64,000 nucleotides of DNA. Source: Rehmannia glutinosa (lineage: Eukaryota > Streptophyta > Magnoliopsida > Lamiales > Orobanchaceae). Below, in pieces: positions 45,159-56,052 of the stretch. The notes beneath the pieces were generated by a model. The model ran no database searches. It saw only the letters and a list, made by a program, of their open reading frames with translations, and was not told where the DNA came from. The stretch lies in contig JABTTQ020002610.1 of the NCBI GenBank assembly GCA_016081115.2, forward strand, positions 806,030-870,029, read 5' to 3'. Position 1 is the stretch's first letter, and each line of letters opens with the position of its first letter. Made by a program: the position numbers and the translations under genes.

Positions 45159-45890
45159 GTCTTTTTTTTTTTTTTAGGGAAAAATAATTAGTCTTTGAAT
45201 CGTGTTCAATTCGATGGAAGTTCGTCCATTTTTGATTAAATTAGTAATCAAACTAAGCTCCAATGATCTTTGAAATTCGTTTAAAAAATATCTTATAAAT
45301 TTAAGTTGAAATGTGCTATACACTGCGCGGTTTACATATTGCTATAGTGCGGCGCCATTTGTGGGAAAATGAACATACTCGTTTTCAAAATGAACATATT
45401 CATTTTCAAAATTTTCTTGCTCGGTTTAGGCAAATTAAAGATCAGAGGCTCATTTTACACTTGAAATGCATTAATTGATCATTTGTGGGAAGAATATTCC
45501 AATTCGGAGAACTAGTCAATATCATATTGTAATTTGTTTACGTATTATTATGAATTTTTATTTTGATATTTTGCATTATTTTTCTTAAAATTTATATACT
45601 TTTTTAATTTGATTATTTTGAAGATAAAAATTTAGTAAGTATTATATAAAATAAAATTGCTTATATAATGTGAAAATCAATTATAAGTAATTAAAATTAA
45701 TATTAAATTAATAAAAGAAGGAATCTTATGGAATATTCTTTTTAGTGCGGAAAAATAGTAACAGATCTTGGAGATGGAATGCGGATTCTCGCACTAAAGT
45801 ATTGCAGAACTCTGCACTAAAGTAATCAAACTAATGGAAATGGTCTTAGGTCTTTTATTATCGTTGACCCTTCCTCCACATTATACACAA
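45159..45890. other. AT-rich intergenic DNA
   Basis: No gene is recognised. A short tandem word AAAATGAACAT(A) recurs near 45367 and 45388. Confidence 0.4.
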
Positions 45891-45891
45891 A

Positions 45892-46278
45892 GGCTCGTTT
45901 GGTTTTACCGTTTTATTAACATGATTGGATTAAAATTTTGGATTGAGTACGATTCTACGATAATGATTAAATAATATAGTTTTATACCGTGTTTGGAATT
46001 TGGGATTGAGATATTTATTTTTTAATTAATAATTAATCAAACATTATTCTTTGTTTGAATATATCGATAAATTAGGATAATATGCTAAATGACTAAACTA
46101 ACATTATCATTTCAAAATTGATAATTAAAGGACAAATATTATAATTCACAAAGCTGGATAATTAAGAATTAAATAATAACAGCCCTTGGGCTGTGATAAT
46201 TAAGAATTAAGTTTTCAAATGATTGCCGAATTCGTATCATAAGCCACTAAGCCTCAAACCCAATTCCAAACATGGGCT
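45892..46278. repeat. possible Tourist/Harbinger-type MITE
   Basis: Left end GGCTCGTTTGG and right end (reverse complement) AGCCCATGTTTGG resemble each other and the GGGC...GTTTGG ends of Harbinger-derived MITEs. The interior is AT-rich with repeated GATAATTAAGAATTAA. I found no TTA/TAA duplication. Low confidence. Confidence 0.3.
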
Positions 46279-46472
46279 TTGGCAGAATAAAAGTCCTTAT
46301 TCTGGTGTAACACCTTTTTCAAAACGAGGCCGAAGTCTCTCTCTCTCTCTCCTTATTTTTTCTTTGTAAGAGTACATATTAAGTAATAATTGATACATGG
46401 TTTTCTTGAATTTGTATTATCTGTGATTGAAAAATTCATTGCCCGTAAAAAAACTTGACAAGACCATGGATA

Positions 46473-46665
46473 ATTTTTTTTTGGATAACTAAATTTTTAG
46501 GCTTACGTCTGATTATATCCGAAGATAAAAATTCTGACTCCTCATCGTTGCCGCCAAGATAAACAGCGAGATGTGCACGCAATGACCAGTGTTATGTTAG
46601 GATCTGCTGGTGTACAACCAAATACTCTCAAAAGAAAAGAACAATTACCTTCGACCCCCCAAATA
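46473..46665 (-). mobile_element. truncated SINE, same family as 47894-48298
   Basis: On the minus strand this matches the 3' half of the SINE at 47894-48298. Shared words in order are GGGGTCGAA, TAATTGTTCT, GGTTGTAC, CGTGCACATC, CTTGGCGGCAAC and ATGAGGAG, and then an A-rich tail (46473-46482). It lies at the left edge of the block shared with 62258. A 61-codon open frame here (46542-46727) is a by-product. Confidence 0.55.
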
Positions 46666-46755
46666 GCATGAATAAATTCTTGATTACCTCGATAAAAGTT
46701 AATGGGCAATAGAACCCAACTAATCAATTAAATTCACATTTAGTAATATTTGGTT

Positions 46756-47318
46756 TTATTTTATTTTATTTTTGACAAAAGAATAATTTTATTAATAATT
46801 AAATCAAATTAGCAATACAATGATATAAGACCAAAACAAATCTGTTAAAATCACAAAAGATGAAAAATTCAGAGCATTTATGTTAATAAAAAAAACAGCT
46901 TAAAGCCTAAAATTTTAAAATTTTTATAAATGTCTAGATTATCTATGATTCCAGATCTGCAATTTATTGAAGACTAATGTGATTTTATATTATCTTTGTC
47001 AGATCGAAAACTTGATTGTTTGAATCATCCGCACAAGAAAAAAATACTGCACCAAGACGACGACAATCCAAAAGCCGCACCACATGGCGAAATCACAAAC
47101 AAAAAGAGAAACAAGTAATCCAAATATATGTCGGAAAATACTTTAATTATTTAGAAAATAAATTAGTTAAAAATATATAGATGTGGTTATTTGAGTCCAA
47201 AAATGGCCAAAACATCACCCCTTAAAGTCTAAAGATGAAGAACAAGTAAAATAATAATAGAAATAGAGAGTTTGACAGAAAATGAGATAGCTAGTAATAT
47301 TGTTTTTCATTACGATGA
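46756..47318 (-). mobile_element. 5'-truncated LINE tail
   Basis: Minus-strand reading ends in ATTAATAAAATTATTC and then an A-rich tail (plus-strand T-rich 46752-46775), a typical 3' end of plant LINEs. Upstream is text such as GATTGTCGTCGTCTTGG and GATCTGACAAAGAT (plus about 46997-47075), which I recall as common near LINE 3' ends. It is absent from the empty paralogous site at 62336-62350. No RT domain remains. Confidence 0.5.
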
Positions 47319-47326
47319 ATAATGAG

Positions 47327-47836
47327 TAGAGTTGGCGGTGGGGTGGGAATCTCCGTTCCGCGAGATCCGCCCCGAATGGGGCGGGATTCCCGAAATTTCC
47401 CCGTGGGGACGGGGATGGGGAATTTTTCTCCTCGTTAGCGGGGGACGGGGATCATACTCCCGCCCCGTTCCCATGAGGATCCGCCCGTTCCCGGGGGGAT
47501 CCGCATATTAAATATATAATATATTATTTATAATATTATATAATATATTATAAATATATCCATATTAAATATAAAAAATGACAAAATATTTAATTTATTT
47601 TTTAATGAGTGGTTTATTAGTTTTTTAAATAATTTATTAATATTAAAAATGATTATTTTTATATAAAAAATTATTTTTTTGCAAAAAAATAAAATTAAAA
47701 CGGAGCGGGGATTCCCATGAGGGACGAGATGGGGAGAAAATTTTCCCCGTTTGTCTCACGGGACGGGGATTCCCGCGATCGCGAGGGACGGGGATGGGGA
47801 TTGCTCCCCCACCCCCCCCGTCCGTTGACATCCCTA
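47327..47836. mobile_element. GC-rich hAT-type MITE with perfect 8-bp duplication
   Basis: 510 bp beginning TAGAGTTGGCGGTGGGG and ending CCCGTCCGTTGACATCCCTA. Perfect 8-bp duplications ATAATGAG lie at 47319-47326 and 47837-47844, the size made by hAT transposases. Both ends are packed with CGGGGA/TCCCCG words and an AT-rich core lies between (47505-47695). The paralogous site at about 62351-62360 is empty. Confidence 0.9.
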
Positions 47837-47893
47837 ATAATGAGAATATAAACGTAGGGACCATATTATGTCTAGACAAAGTTAGAAGTTTGT

Positions 47894-48298
47894 AACCAGG
47901 TGGCTTAGCCCCCTGGCCACCAAGAATCGTGGGATGGAGGTCGGGGTTCAAATCCTGCTCCATCAAATTGTTTGTGGGGTGGAGGTCGGGGTTTATATCC
48001 TGCTCCATCAAATTGCTCCCAGGGCATATGCGGTAGTGAAGATTTGGTGGGAACTCATCTTGAATAGCATCCGTGTGGGTCGATTCGGGAGAGATCGTTA
48101 TTAGTAGATTGGGGTCGAACATAATTGTTCTCTTTACAGGAGGATCGGTTGTACGTCGCCAGACCCCGTCAGAACTCGCGGCGAGTCGTGCACATCCCGC
48201 GGTTTACCTTGGCGGCAACAATGAGGAGCGAGTGTTGTCTCGGGCGCATAGTCGGGCGTAAGCGCAGGCTGAGTTATAAAAAAAAAAAAAAAAAAAAA
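47894..48298 (+). mobile_element. tRNA-derived SINE with duplicated B-box region
   Basis: About 405 bp including a 23-base A tail. The head has GGTGGCTTAGCCCCCTGG (A-box region) and GGGGTTCAAATCCTG (B box). A 45-bp tandem duplication repeats the B-box part: 47936-47970 and 47981-48015, the second with TTTATATCC. A 16-bp duplication AAAGTTAGAAGTTTGT flanks the element (47878-47893 and 48299-48314). The site is empty in the paralogous copy near 62395-62410. The homogeneous A tail and perfect duplication point to a recent insertion. Confidence 0.9.
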
Positions 48299-48493
48299 AA
48301 AGTTAGAAGTTTGTGACTCATGTAATCATATTGTCTATATAGTATATAACTAATAAATATTGAATACATCATTGTTTATTCTTGTTTACTAAGTTCACAT
48401 GCATTTTAAATTTTTGGACAGGTGCGCATGCGATCAGTAACATTTATTTATTTACTTGCAGATGGTCCTCCCATTTTACAATACATCATCGAC

Positions 48494-49153
48494 TAGGGAT
48501 GGCAGGCGGGTTTGGGGCGGGTTTGGCCAAACCCGGGACCCGCCCGCCAAGGAAAAATTAGACCCGGGACCCGCCCCGCCTCAAGACCCGCCCCGCCCGC
48601 CCCGCCTCAAAACCCGCCGGGCGGGTCTAGACCCGCTAGACCCGCCAAGTATTTTTTAAATTATAATAATTTATATTTTTCTATTTTTGACCAAATTTTC
48701 AAAAGTAATCTAATGTCAATAGGTTAAAAAATAAATAAATATAATTATGCAACTTATTATAACTATTTTTTAGAATTGACTACTATTAAGATTTTTTAAA
48801 AAAAAATACTATTAGTATACTACAATAATACTCAACTAATATTTAAAATAAATATTCAAAGTAAAATATTACAAGATATTATATTAGTAAATTAAACTTT
48901 AAAAGTAAATAATATTATATTAGTACTCAACTAATATTTTTAAACATATAACACTCAAATTTAAAAATACATAATGCAAAAATATTTCAATATATATTTA
49001 AAAATATAGTAAAAATTAATATACGGGGCGGGTCCGGCGGGTTTTGTAATCTTGGACCCGAGACCCGCCGGGACCCGTTTATCCGGTCTAGACCCGCCCC
49101 GTCGGGGTGGGTTTAATGCGGGGCGGGTTTTGACCCGCCCATTGCCATCCCTA
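48494..49153. mobile_element. GGCGGGT-rich hAT-type MITE with perfect 8-bp duplication
   Basis: 660 bp beginning TAGGGATGGCAGGCGGGT and ending ACCCGCCCATTGCCATCCCTA. Perfect duplications TCATCGAC lie at 48486-48493 and 49154-49161. Both ends consist of many GGCGGGT/ACCCGCC units; the middle is very AT-rich. The paralogous empty site reads TCAATTGACTC at about 62588-62598. Confidence 0.92.
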
Positions 49154-49215
49154 TCATCGACTCAAAATTAAATTTGATCGGTTGGTGCACTTATTGCCAT
49201 TGATCATGTATACAT

Positions 49216-49550
49216 ATTGATAAGAAAATTACTATATTGACGCAAATGCGGCATCAAATTATCATAATGCCCCCAAAATCATCAACTTTTATATGGGTCC
49301 CCATCCATTCCCAGTCAGGTTGGGTTGCTCGTAAATTCTCCACCATTGATGGAGCGGCGATTGCACATATCACGACACATTTACGAGAGATTTGTATTTT
49401 ACGGTGAATAATATTATAATTAATATGACACGAAAATCAATATAAAAAGTAATTTGTCATTATTTTAAATTACCTCATTTGTTTAGCTTCTCCGACTTAA
49501 AAATCGGAGGGTCTTATGTGGATGTCACCCGATTGGCCTAACGTATGTTA
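49216..49550. other. left flank of the copia element, unidentified
   Basis: Not present in the paralogous copy. The text around 49487-49545 (CTTCTCCGACTTAAAAATCG) and its continuation after the copia element (56053-56157) look like one older interrupted repeat, perhaps an LTR tail. No gene is recognised. Confidence 0.4.
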
Positions 49551-50583
49551 CATTTGGAAATTTTGGTTTTGATAAGATGGGTGTCGACCCGATTTTAACC
49601 AATTTTTCGGTGGCTAAAAATTTAATTCGGAGGAATTAAATTACATATTATTAATCTACGTTTGAGTAGATGTTCGTAGTATTTTTATTTCTCAAAACCG
49701 AATTTCGGTGAGTAAGAAATTAATACACGAAGGTAGCCACATAAATGGGCATTATGTAAAGATTTGTAAAGGGAAATGAAAGGCTTTTGCCTTATCCCAC
49801 ATGGAATACAAATTATTGTTTATCCTAGTTTATTTACTAGAAGGTGTTATATGTTGTATAAACTATAACACAAGTGGATGATCACAAGTGGGCCACACGC
49901 GCGACGCTGCCCGGCCCGGCCTCGGCCTCGACTGGGGCCCGGGCTTGGGCTTGGGCGGCCCGACCTTATTGGGCGGGTCAGGTCCACTAAAGTTTTGCCA
50001 CTCGAAATGGGCTTGGCCCGATTCGAGTATTTGTTGGAGCTTGATGAATCACGGACATTGTAGGTGTCAGTTCGTGATTTGTTGTAGTTGTAACTCCGCA
50101 GAGTGGTGGTCACCGAAGTTAGCCCACTACCGTTGTTATGCAATAGTGGGTGTAACACCTTGGTATTACAAATGATTAATTCCCACTATCCAGTTTTTCT
50201 CCCAGGTGGAATGATTGGCTATTTATACATGTTTGTGCATTGCGATTTGAAACAGAGAATTCATACTCCATAAAAAAGCATACAATCATCTTTTTGCATT
50301 ATGCACTAAGTCCAGCAACCAGTCTTCAGCACATTTCTAGTTCGAAGGTGCTTATGTGTTAGTGGTGCTACTACACAGAAGACGTAAGCCCGTTTCATCT
50401 TTGGAAGCAATATGTCAAACCGTGAGCACTAGCCGGGACGTAATTGCTTTGCGGAAAGAGATTCGTCTCGACTCGGCTTCTGAAAGTTCTATCTTTGTAA
50501 TAGCTAGTTTTGTTTCTTGTAATCTTCTGTTTCTGTAATTTGCCATTTGAAGGCATTCCCGATCTGTACAATTGTAATCAACA
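49551..50583 (+). repeat. 5' LTR of the Tork-like element
   Basis: 1033 bp ending TACAATTGTAATCAACA. It starts CATTTGGAAATTTTGG where the 3' LTR starts TGTTGGAAATTTTGG. It contains a GC-rich block (about 49896-49970, GGGCC and CCCGGCC words) inside AT-rich DNA and a probable TATA near 50221. No standard initiator-Met primer site follows it. Confidence 0.85.
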
Positions 50584-50610
50584 ATCACAAAGCAATTAAT
50601 GAACTTCACG

Positions 50611-51400
50611 ATGGCAAGCACAAGCGGAACCCCAATCATCCCTCCTGCTCAAGCCGAGAAACCCGAAAAATTCATGGGTTTCGACTTCAAGAGGTGGCGA
50701 CAAAAAATGTTGTTTTACGACTACTACTAAGTCCGGCAAAATATCGACCGAGGACGCTCATGTTGTTTGCCGAAAACAAACGAATCTTTGAAAAACGCAT
50801 GGCTGCGTTTGATGCATGGGGCAGGGTGATTTCATGTGCGTAACTATGTCCTAAACGGACTTAGTGATGCACTTTACGAGTGTGTATTGTCTTTGTAAAA
50901 TCCTCCAAAGAATTGTGGGATTCTTTGGAGAAGAAATACAAAACCGAGGATGTCGGCACAAAGAAATTTGTTGTCGGTAAGTTCTTGGATTTTGTGATGG
51001 TTGATTCTAAAACCGTGATGGAACAAGTTCGAAGTTCGAGTTGATCCTACATGAAATCTCTGCCGAGGGAATGGCTTTGGAAGCATTCAAGTGGCGCCTT
51101 GATTGAGAAATTGCCCCCAATTTGGAGGGATTTCAAGAATTATCTCAAACATAAGCGAAGGAGATGGGACTAGATGATCGATTGTGAAACTCGGAATTGA
51201 GGAAGACAATAGGAGGATTGACTCTAAGTCAAGCTTGTTCCTATGGAGTCAAAAGCCAACTTGATGGAGCACGGCTCGTCAAGTAACTCAAGAAAAGGCC
51301 TAACGATAAAGGCAAGAAACCCGGCATTTGGAAAATTCTAGGGAGCTTGCTACAATCTGTTGTGGAAAACCGAACCATATGGCAAAGGATGCCGTCGACC
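50611..51400 (+). pseudogene. copia gag, broken
   Basis: Starts MASTSGTPIIPPAQAEKPEK at 50611, 28 bases after the 5' LTR, followed by FMGFDFKRWRQKMLFY, a well-known opening of Tork-type gag. Later pieces are NYVLNGLSDALYE, KKFVVGKFLDF and an approximate zinc knuckle ICCGKPNHMAKD near 51350 whose first and last cysteines are displaced by frameshifts and substitutions. At least six frame changes. Non-functional. Confidence 0.8.
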
Positions 51401-52900
51401 AAAGAAAAAGAAAACAAAACATGATCCAATCTAATGTGGTTGAAGAAAGGAGCAGCGAGATGTTGACATGTCGGCGGTGGTGTTTGAAGCCAATTTGGTG
51501 GATAACCCGAAAGAATGGTTTGTGGATACGGTGCCACTTGCCATGTATGCGTTACGATAAGGATGCATTCTCTTCTTACATCCCATCGACCAGAAATGAA
51601 GCTCCATATGGGGAATCACACCTCTTCTAATGTTGGCGTTAGAACGGTGGTGCTAAAGCTTACTTCGGGAAAGGAGTTATTTGAAGGATGTCTTTGCATG
51701 TCCCGGACATCCGCAAAAATGCAGTTTTGGGTTATTTCTTTGGTCAACCATGGGTTTAGACTAGTTTTTGAACGAAAAGTTTGTCTTAGCAAATTTGGAC
51801 AGTTCCTTGGTAGGGTTATCTAGACAAAAGGACTGTTCAAAATGAATGTAATGACTACGCCGTTTTGGCGAGAATATGAATAAGAATGAATCTTCTTCCT
51901 GTTTTATATTGTTGAGTGCTCTAATTTATGGCATATTAGATTAGGACATGTAAATCAATGCTATAAAAAGATTGGTAAATTTAGAATTGATTAATTTACA
52001 TGAAGTAAACTCACAAAGAAAATGTGAAGTTTGTGTTGAAGCTAAAATGGCTAAATTACCGTTTCATTCGGTTGAAAGAAACACTTCACCTTTAGAGTTG
52101 ATACACATTTGATGTGTGTGATCTAAAATTTGTGCAAACTAAAGGTGGTAAAAAATATTTCATCACATTTATTGATGATTGCATAAGATTTTGCTACTTA
52201 TACTTGTTAAGAAGCAAAGATGAAGCATTAGAGGCTTTTAAGAATTATAAAAATGAAGTTGACAATCAACTTGGAAAAGGATTAAAATAATTCGGAGTGA
52301 TAGAGGTGGCGAATATGTTGCACCATTTGAAGAACTATGTACCCAAAGGCATAATTCATCAAACAACAACACCATATTCACACGATCCCAACTGTGTTCT
52401 TTGAACGCAAAAACCGGACTCTAAAAGAGATGATGAATGTCATGTTGATAAGTTAGGATTACCCCGAGAATATGTGGGGGGAAGTTGTTTTAACGACCAA
52501 CCACATATTGAATAAAATACCACTTAAAGGGAAAGATAAGATACCTTTACGAATTGTGGAAAAATCGTAAGCCTTCTTATAAATACCTTAAAGTGTGGGG
52601 TGTTGGCTAAGGTAGCAATACGAAGCAAAACAAGTTAAAATTGGACCAAAGACAGTTGATTGTGTCTTTGTGGGATATGCATACCAAAGTAGTGCATATA
52701 GGTTTATGATACATAAGTCGGAAAATCCAGGAAATGATGAAGGTACCATAATCGAATCAAGGAATGTTGTATTCTTTGAGAATGTCTACCCTTGTAGAGG
52801 AAAATTAGAAGTGAGTACTAATAAAAGAACTCACGAAATTGCAAGTGGTTTAACACCGATTAGTGAAGAATCGAGACGAGAAGAGGTCTAAAGGCTAAGT
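51401..52900 (+). pseudogene. copia protease and integrase, broken
   Basis: Protease is marked by WFVDT followed one frame over by ATCHVC (51508-51550), the Asp-Thr-Gly-Ala active site interrupted by a frameshift. Integrase begins with HIRLGHVNQCYKK (about 51925-51962) and CEVCVEAKMAKLP (about 52027-52065). The catalytic core is readable as YFITFIDDC (52157-52183), KNYKNEVDNQLGK (52242-52280) and QTTTPYSHDPN (about 52360-52392). An open piece at 52670-52891 (VFVGYAYQSSAYRF-like) is the stretch between integrase and RT. Many stops and shifts. Confidence 0.75.
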
Positions 52901-53039
52901 CTTTTGGGCGGATTACATAACATTTATGTTAGATGGTGAGCCAAACTCGATTAAAGAGGCTCTAAGTAGTCCGGATGCTCTCGCTCGGCAAGAAAGCTAT
53001 CAATAGTGAAATCGAGTCCATTTCGCGAGAACCATACTT

Positions 53040-54285
53040 GGGAGTTGGTTGATCTCCGTTGGTCATAAACCTTTAGGATGTAAATGGATCCTAAAGAAGA
53101 AGTATAAAGCGAGATGGAACTATTGATAAGTATAAAGCACGGCTTGTAGCCAAAGGCTTTAAACAAAAAGAAGGATATGACTTCTTTGATACCTATTCTC
53201 GAATTGAGGATTGTGTCTATTCGGGTGCTTTTTTGCGATTGATGCTTTGCACAATCAGGAGATTCATCGGATGGACGTCAAGACGACATTTACGAATGGA
53301 GAGATAGATCTTTGAGATATACATGGAACAACCTGAAGGGTTTGTTGCAATCTTGGTCAAGAAAAGAAGGTGTGTGCAAGTTAATAAGATCCTTATGCGG
53401 ATGAAACAAGCTCCAAAACAATGGCATCTTAAGTTTGACAATACGATGTTGTCAAATGGATTTAAAATCAACGAGTGTGATAAATGCGTATATGTCAAAG
53501 GGACATCGAAGCATTTGTCATAGTTTGTCTATACGTAGAGCGATTTGTTAATCATGGCGTAGTCATGATACTATCATGGAAACTAAAAAAGAATGTTAAA
53601 GAGGAACTTTGACATGAAGGATATGGGGATTCTTTGATGTAATCCTTGGGATAAAAATCGAGAACTCGATGGAATTATCTTGTCACAATCCCACTATGTG
53701 GAGAAAGTGCTCAAGAAATTCAATGTTTTTGATGATTCACCGTCAAAGACGCCCATTGATTTAAGTATAAATTTGGTTGCCAATAAAAGCGAGAACCAAT
53801 GGCTCGGATGGAATACTCACGTATAATAGGCGATCGATGTACATCACAAATTGTACACGTCGGACTTGGCCTACCCCTGTATATATGTTGAGTAGGTTCA
53901 CGAGCAATCAAGCCATGAGCATTGGAAAACGTTAACAAGGGTGTTAAAATACTTGAAGTATACATTGGATTATGGGCTATACTACTCAAGATATCCAGCT
54001 GTACTTGAAGGATATAGTGATGCTAGTTGGATTTTAGATTCGAAAGATTCTTATTCAACTAGTGGATACATATTCACCATTGGAGGTGGTGCGGTATCGT
54101 GGAAGTCCACGAAGCAAACGTGTATAGCTCGGTCCACCATGGAATATGAGTTTATAGCTTTGGATAAAGCTGGTGAAGAAAGAGTGACTTGAAACTTTTG
54201 GAAGATATTCCATGTTGGAGGAAGCTTTGTGCCTTCCGTGATGATTTACTGTGATAGCCAAGCGGCTATAGGAAGGGCACAGAGC

Positions 54286-54320
<35 letters not shown>

Positions 54321-54477
54321 GAGACACAATACCGTTAGACAATTGATCTCAAATGGTGTGATGTCAATTGACTACGTAAAGTCAAAAGACAATTTGGCAG
54401 ATCCTTTGATGAAAGGACTGAATCGAGATCAATTAGGTAAATTGCTAGAGGGAATGGGCTTAAAGTCCACAAAGTAA
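53040..54477 (+). pseudogene. copia reverse transcriptase and RNase H, broken
   Basis: RT pieces in order: CKWILKKKYKA, IDKYKARLVAKGFKQKEGYD (53124-53183), MEQPEGFVAI (53323-53352) and MKQAPKQWHLKFDNTM (53401-53448). The expected Tyr-Val-Asp-Asp box is at about 53525-53560 but destroyed. Next come ILSQSHYVEKVLKKFNV (about 53676-53726) and LKYLKYTLDYGLYYSR (53947-53994). RNase H follows with GYSDASWILDSKDSYSTSGY (first Asp, about 54010-54069), STMEYEFIALDKAGEE, MIYCDSQAAIGRA and ending DQLGKLLEGMGLKSTK at 54474. The last 83 codons (54229-54477) are open. Confidence 0.85.
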
Positions 54478-55013
54478 AAATAACCATCATAGTGGTAACC
54501 AACCATGATTTGGAGATCCCAAGAACTTGGTTCAATGGGAAAACTAAACTATGAAGGTTATGTTGTAACACTTGGAAACAATGTTATAACCAATCCCTAG
54601 AAAGCAATACCAATTGTTGAAACACCTGCAAAGTTGTGGTGAGGCTAAGTCATTTGACTTTTAATGATTCCTACACCTCGTTGAGGTTGAGTATGGGATA
54701 CTCGGATAGGAGATCACCTATATAAGTAAAAAGTGCGGGCGCTTCAAATTAACACTTATGAATTGAAGTGGTGTCCACGGCGAAAACGGACACAAAACGT
54801 GAGAACAGGAAGGTGTTGAGACCTTATTGTGTTATCTTGTTGACTCGGTATACACCATGGAGGAATAGTTCAAGAATGCGTCCACTAAGCCGCTTGTGTA
54901 CCCGATGGTATTGACTACGGAAGGTTCAAAGCCATAAGCTACCCTCCCGAATGCAATATTGTCTCTTGAGGATTGGTTGCGTGTCGCATTCATGCATACA
55001 TTAATTTCCACTC
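54478..55013 (+). other. 3' non-coding region of the Tork-like element
   Basis: Between the RNase H stop and the polypurine tract. No ORF. It ends in TCATGTGGGGGATT (about 55011-55024), whose GTGGGGGA serves as polypurine tract directly before the 3' LTR. Confidence 0.7.
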
Positions 55014-55024
55014 ATGTGGGGGAT

Positions 55025-56047
55025 TGTTGGAAATTTTGGTTTTGATAAAGTGGGTATCGACCCGACTTTGACTAATTGTTCGGTGGCTAAATATTTAATT
55101 CTGGAGGAATTAAATTATATATTATTAATCTACGTTCGAGTAGATGTTCGTAGTATTTTTATTTCTCAAAACCGAATTTTGGTGAGTGAGAAATTAATAC
55201 GAAAGTAGCCACATAAATGGGCATTATGTAAAGATTTGTAAAGGGAAATGAAAGGCTTTGCCTTATCCCACATGGAATACAAATCATTGTTTATCCTAGT
55301 TTATTTATTAGAAGGTGTTATATGTTGTATAAACTATAACACAAGTGGATGATCACAGGTGGGCCACACGCGCGCGCGCCCGCCCGCCCGGCCCGGATCT
55401 GGGCACAGGCGGCCCGACCTATTGGGCCCGGGCCCTGGTCCACTAAAGTTTTGCCACCCGAAAATGGGCTTGGCCCGATTCGAGTGAATGTTATTTGTTG
55501 GAGCGATGAATCCGGACATTGTAGGTGTCCGATTCGTGTGATTGTTGGAGTTGTAACTCTGCGGTGGTGGTCACCTGAAGTTAGCCCACTACATTGATTG
55601 TTATGCGTAGTTGAGTGTAACACCTTGGTTGTTACAAATGATTAATGCCCACTACCCGATTTTTTTCCGAGGTGGAATGGTTGGCTATTTATACATGTTT
55701 GTGCATTGCGATTTGAAGCAGAGAATTCATACTCCATAAAAAAGCATACAATCATCTTTTTGCATTTTGCACTAAGTCCGAACCAATCTTCAAAGACATT
55801 TCTAGTTCAAAGTTGTTTACGTGTTAGTGGTGCTACTACTGCGAGAAGGCGTTCGTTTCATCTTTGGAAGCAATACGTCAAACCGTGAGCACTAGCCAGG
55901 GACGTAATTGCTTTGCGGAAAGAGATTCGTCTCGACTCGACTTACGAAAGTTCTATCTTTGTAATAGCTAGTTCTATTTCTTGTAATCTTCATTTACGTA
56001 ATTTGCCATTTGAAGGCATTCCCGATCCTATACAATTGTAATCAACA
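55025..56047 (+). repeat. 3' LTR of the Tork-like element
   Basis: 1023 bp starting TGTTGGAAATTTTGG and ending GTAATCAACA. It aligns with 49551-50583 with scattered differences and indels, most in the GC-rich block at 55363-55445 (CGCGCGCGCCCGCCC), so the insertion is older than the inner Athila-like element. Confidence 0.88.
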
Positions 56048-56052
56048 TGTTC

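Larger units (their letters stand above)
46670..49215. repeat. paralogous block, copy 1 (with insertions)
   Basis: Apart from its inserts, this stretch aligns with 62258-62640. The conserved pieces are 46670-46755, 47837-47893, 48301-48493 and 49154-49215. The block goes on after the copia element at 56158-56300, matching 62685-62815. The second copy lacks every insertion, which fixes their ends. Confidence 0.8.
49551..56047 (+). mobile_element. Tork-like Ty1/copia retrotransposon, decayed
   Basis: Plus-strand element with LTRs 49551-50583 and 55025-56047, a polypurine tract, and gag, protease, integrase, RT and RNase H in the copia order. Flanking TGTTA (49546-49550) and TGTTC (56048-56052) agree at 4 of 5 bases if the first bases of the 5' LTR are taken as mutated. 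All ORFs are broken. A solo LTR of the same family stands at 43920-44962 in the opposite direction. Confidence 0.88.

Noticed and set aside
45892..46278. Firm call of a Tourist MITE
   Set aside because: The ends resemble each other only weakly and no TTA/TAA duplication was found, so it is listed at low confidence only.
47643..48261. Open frames in the SINE and hAT MITE region as genes
   Set aside because: Fully explained by a SINE with target duplication and by GC-rich MITE ends.
54229..54477. Open RNase H piece of the copia element as an independent gene
   Set aside because: It is in line with the broken RT and RNase H upstream and ends just before the 3' LTR, so it is part of the element.
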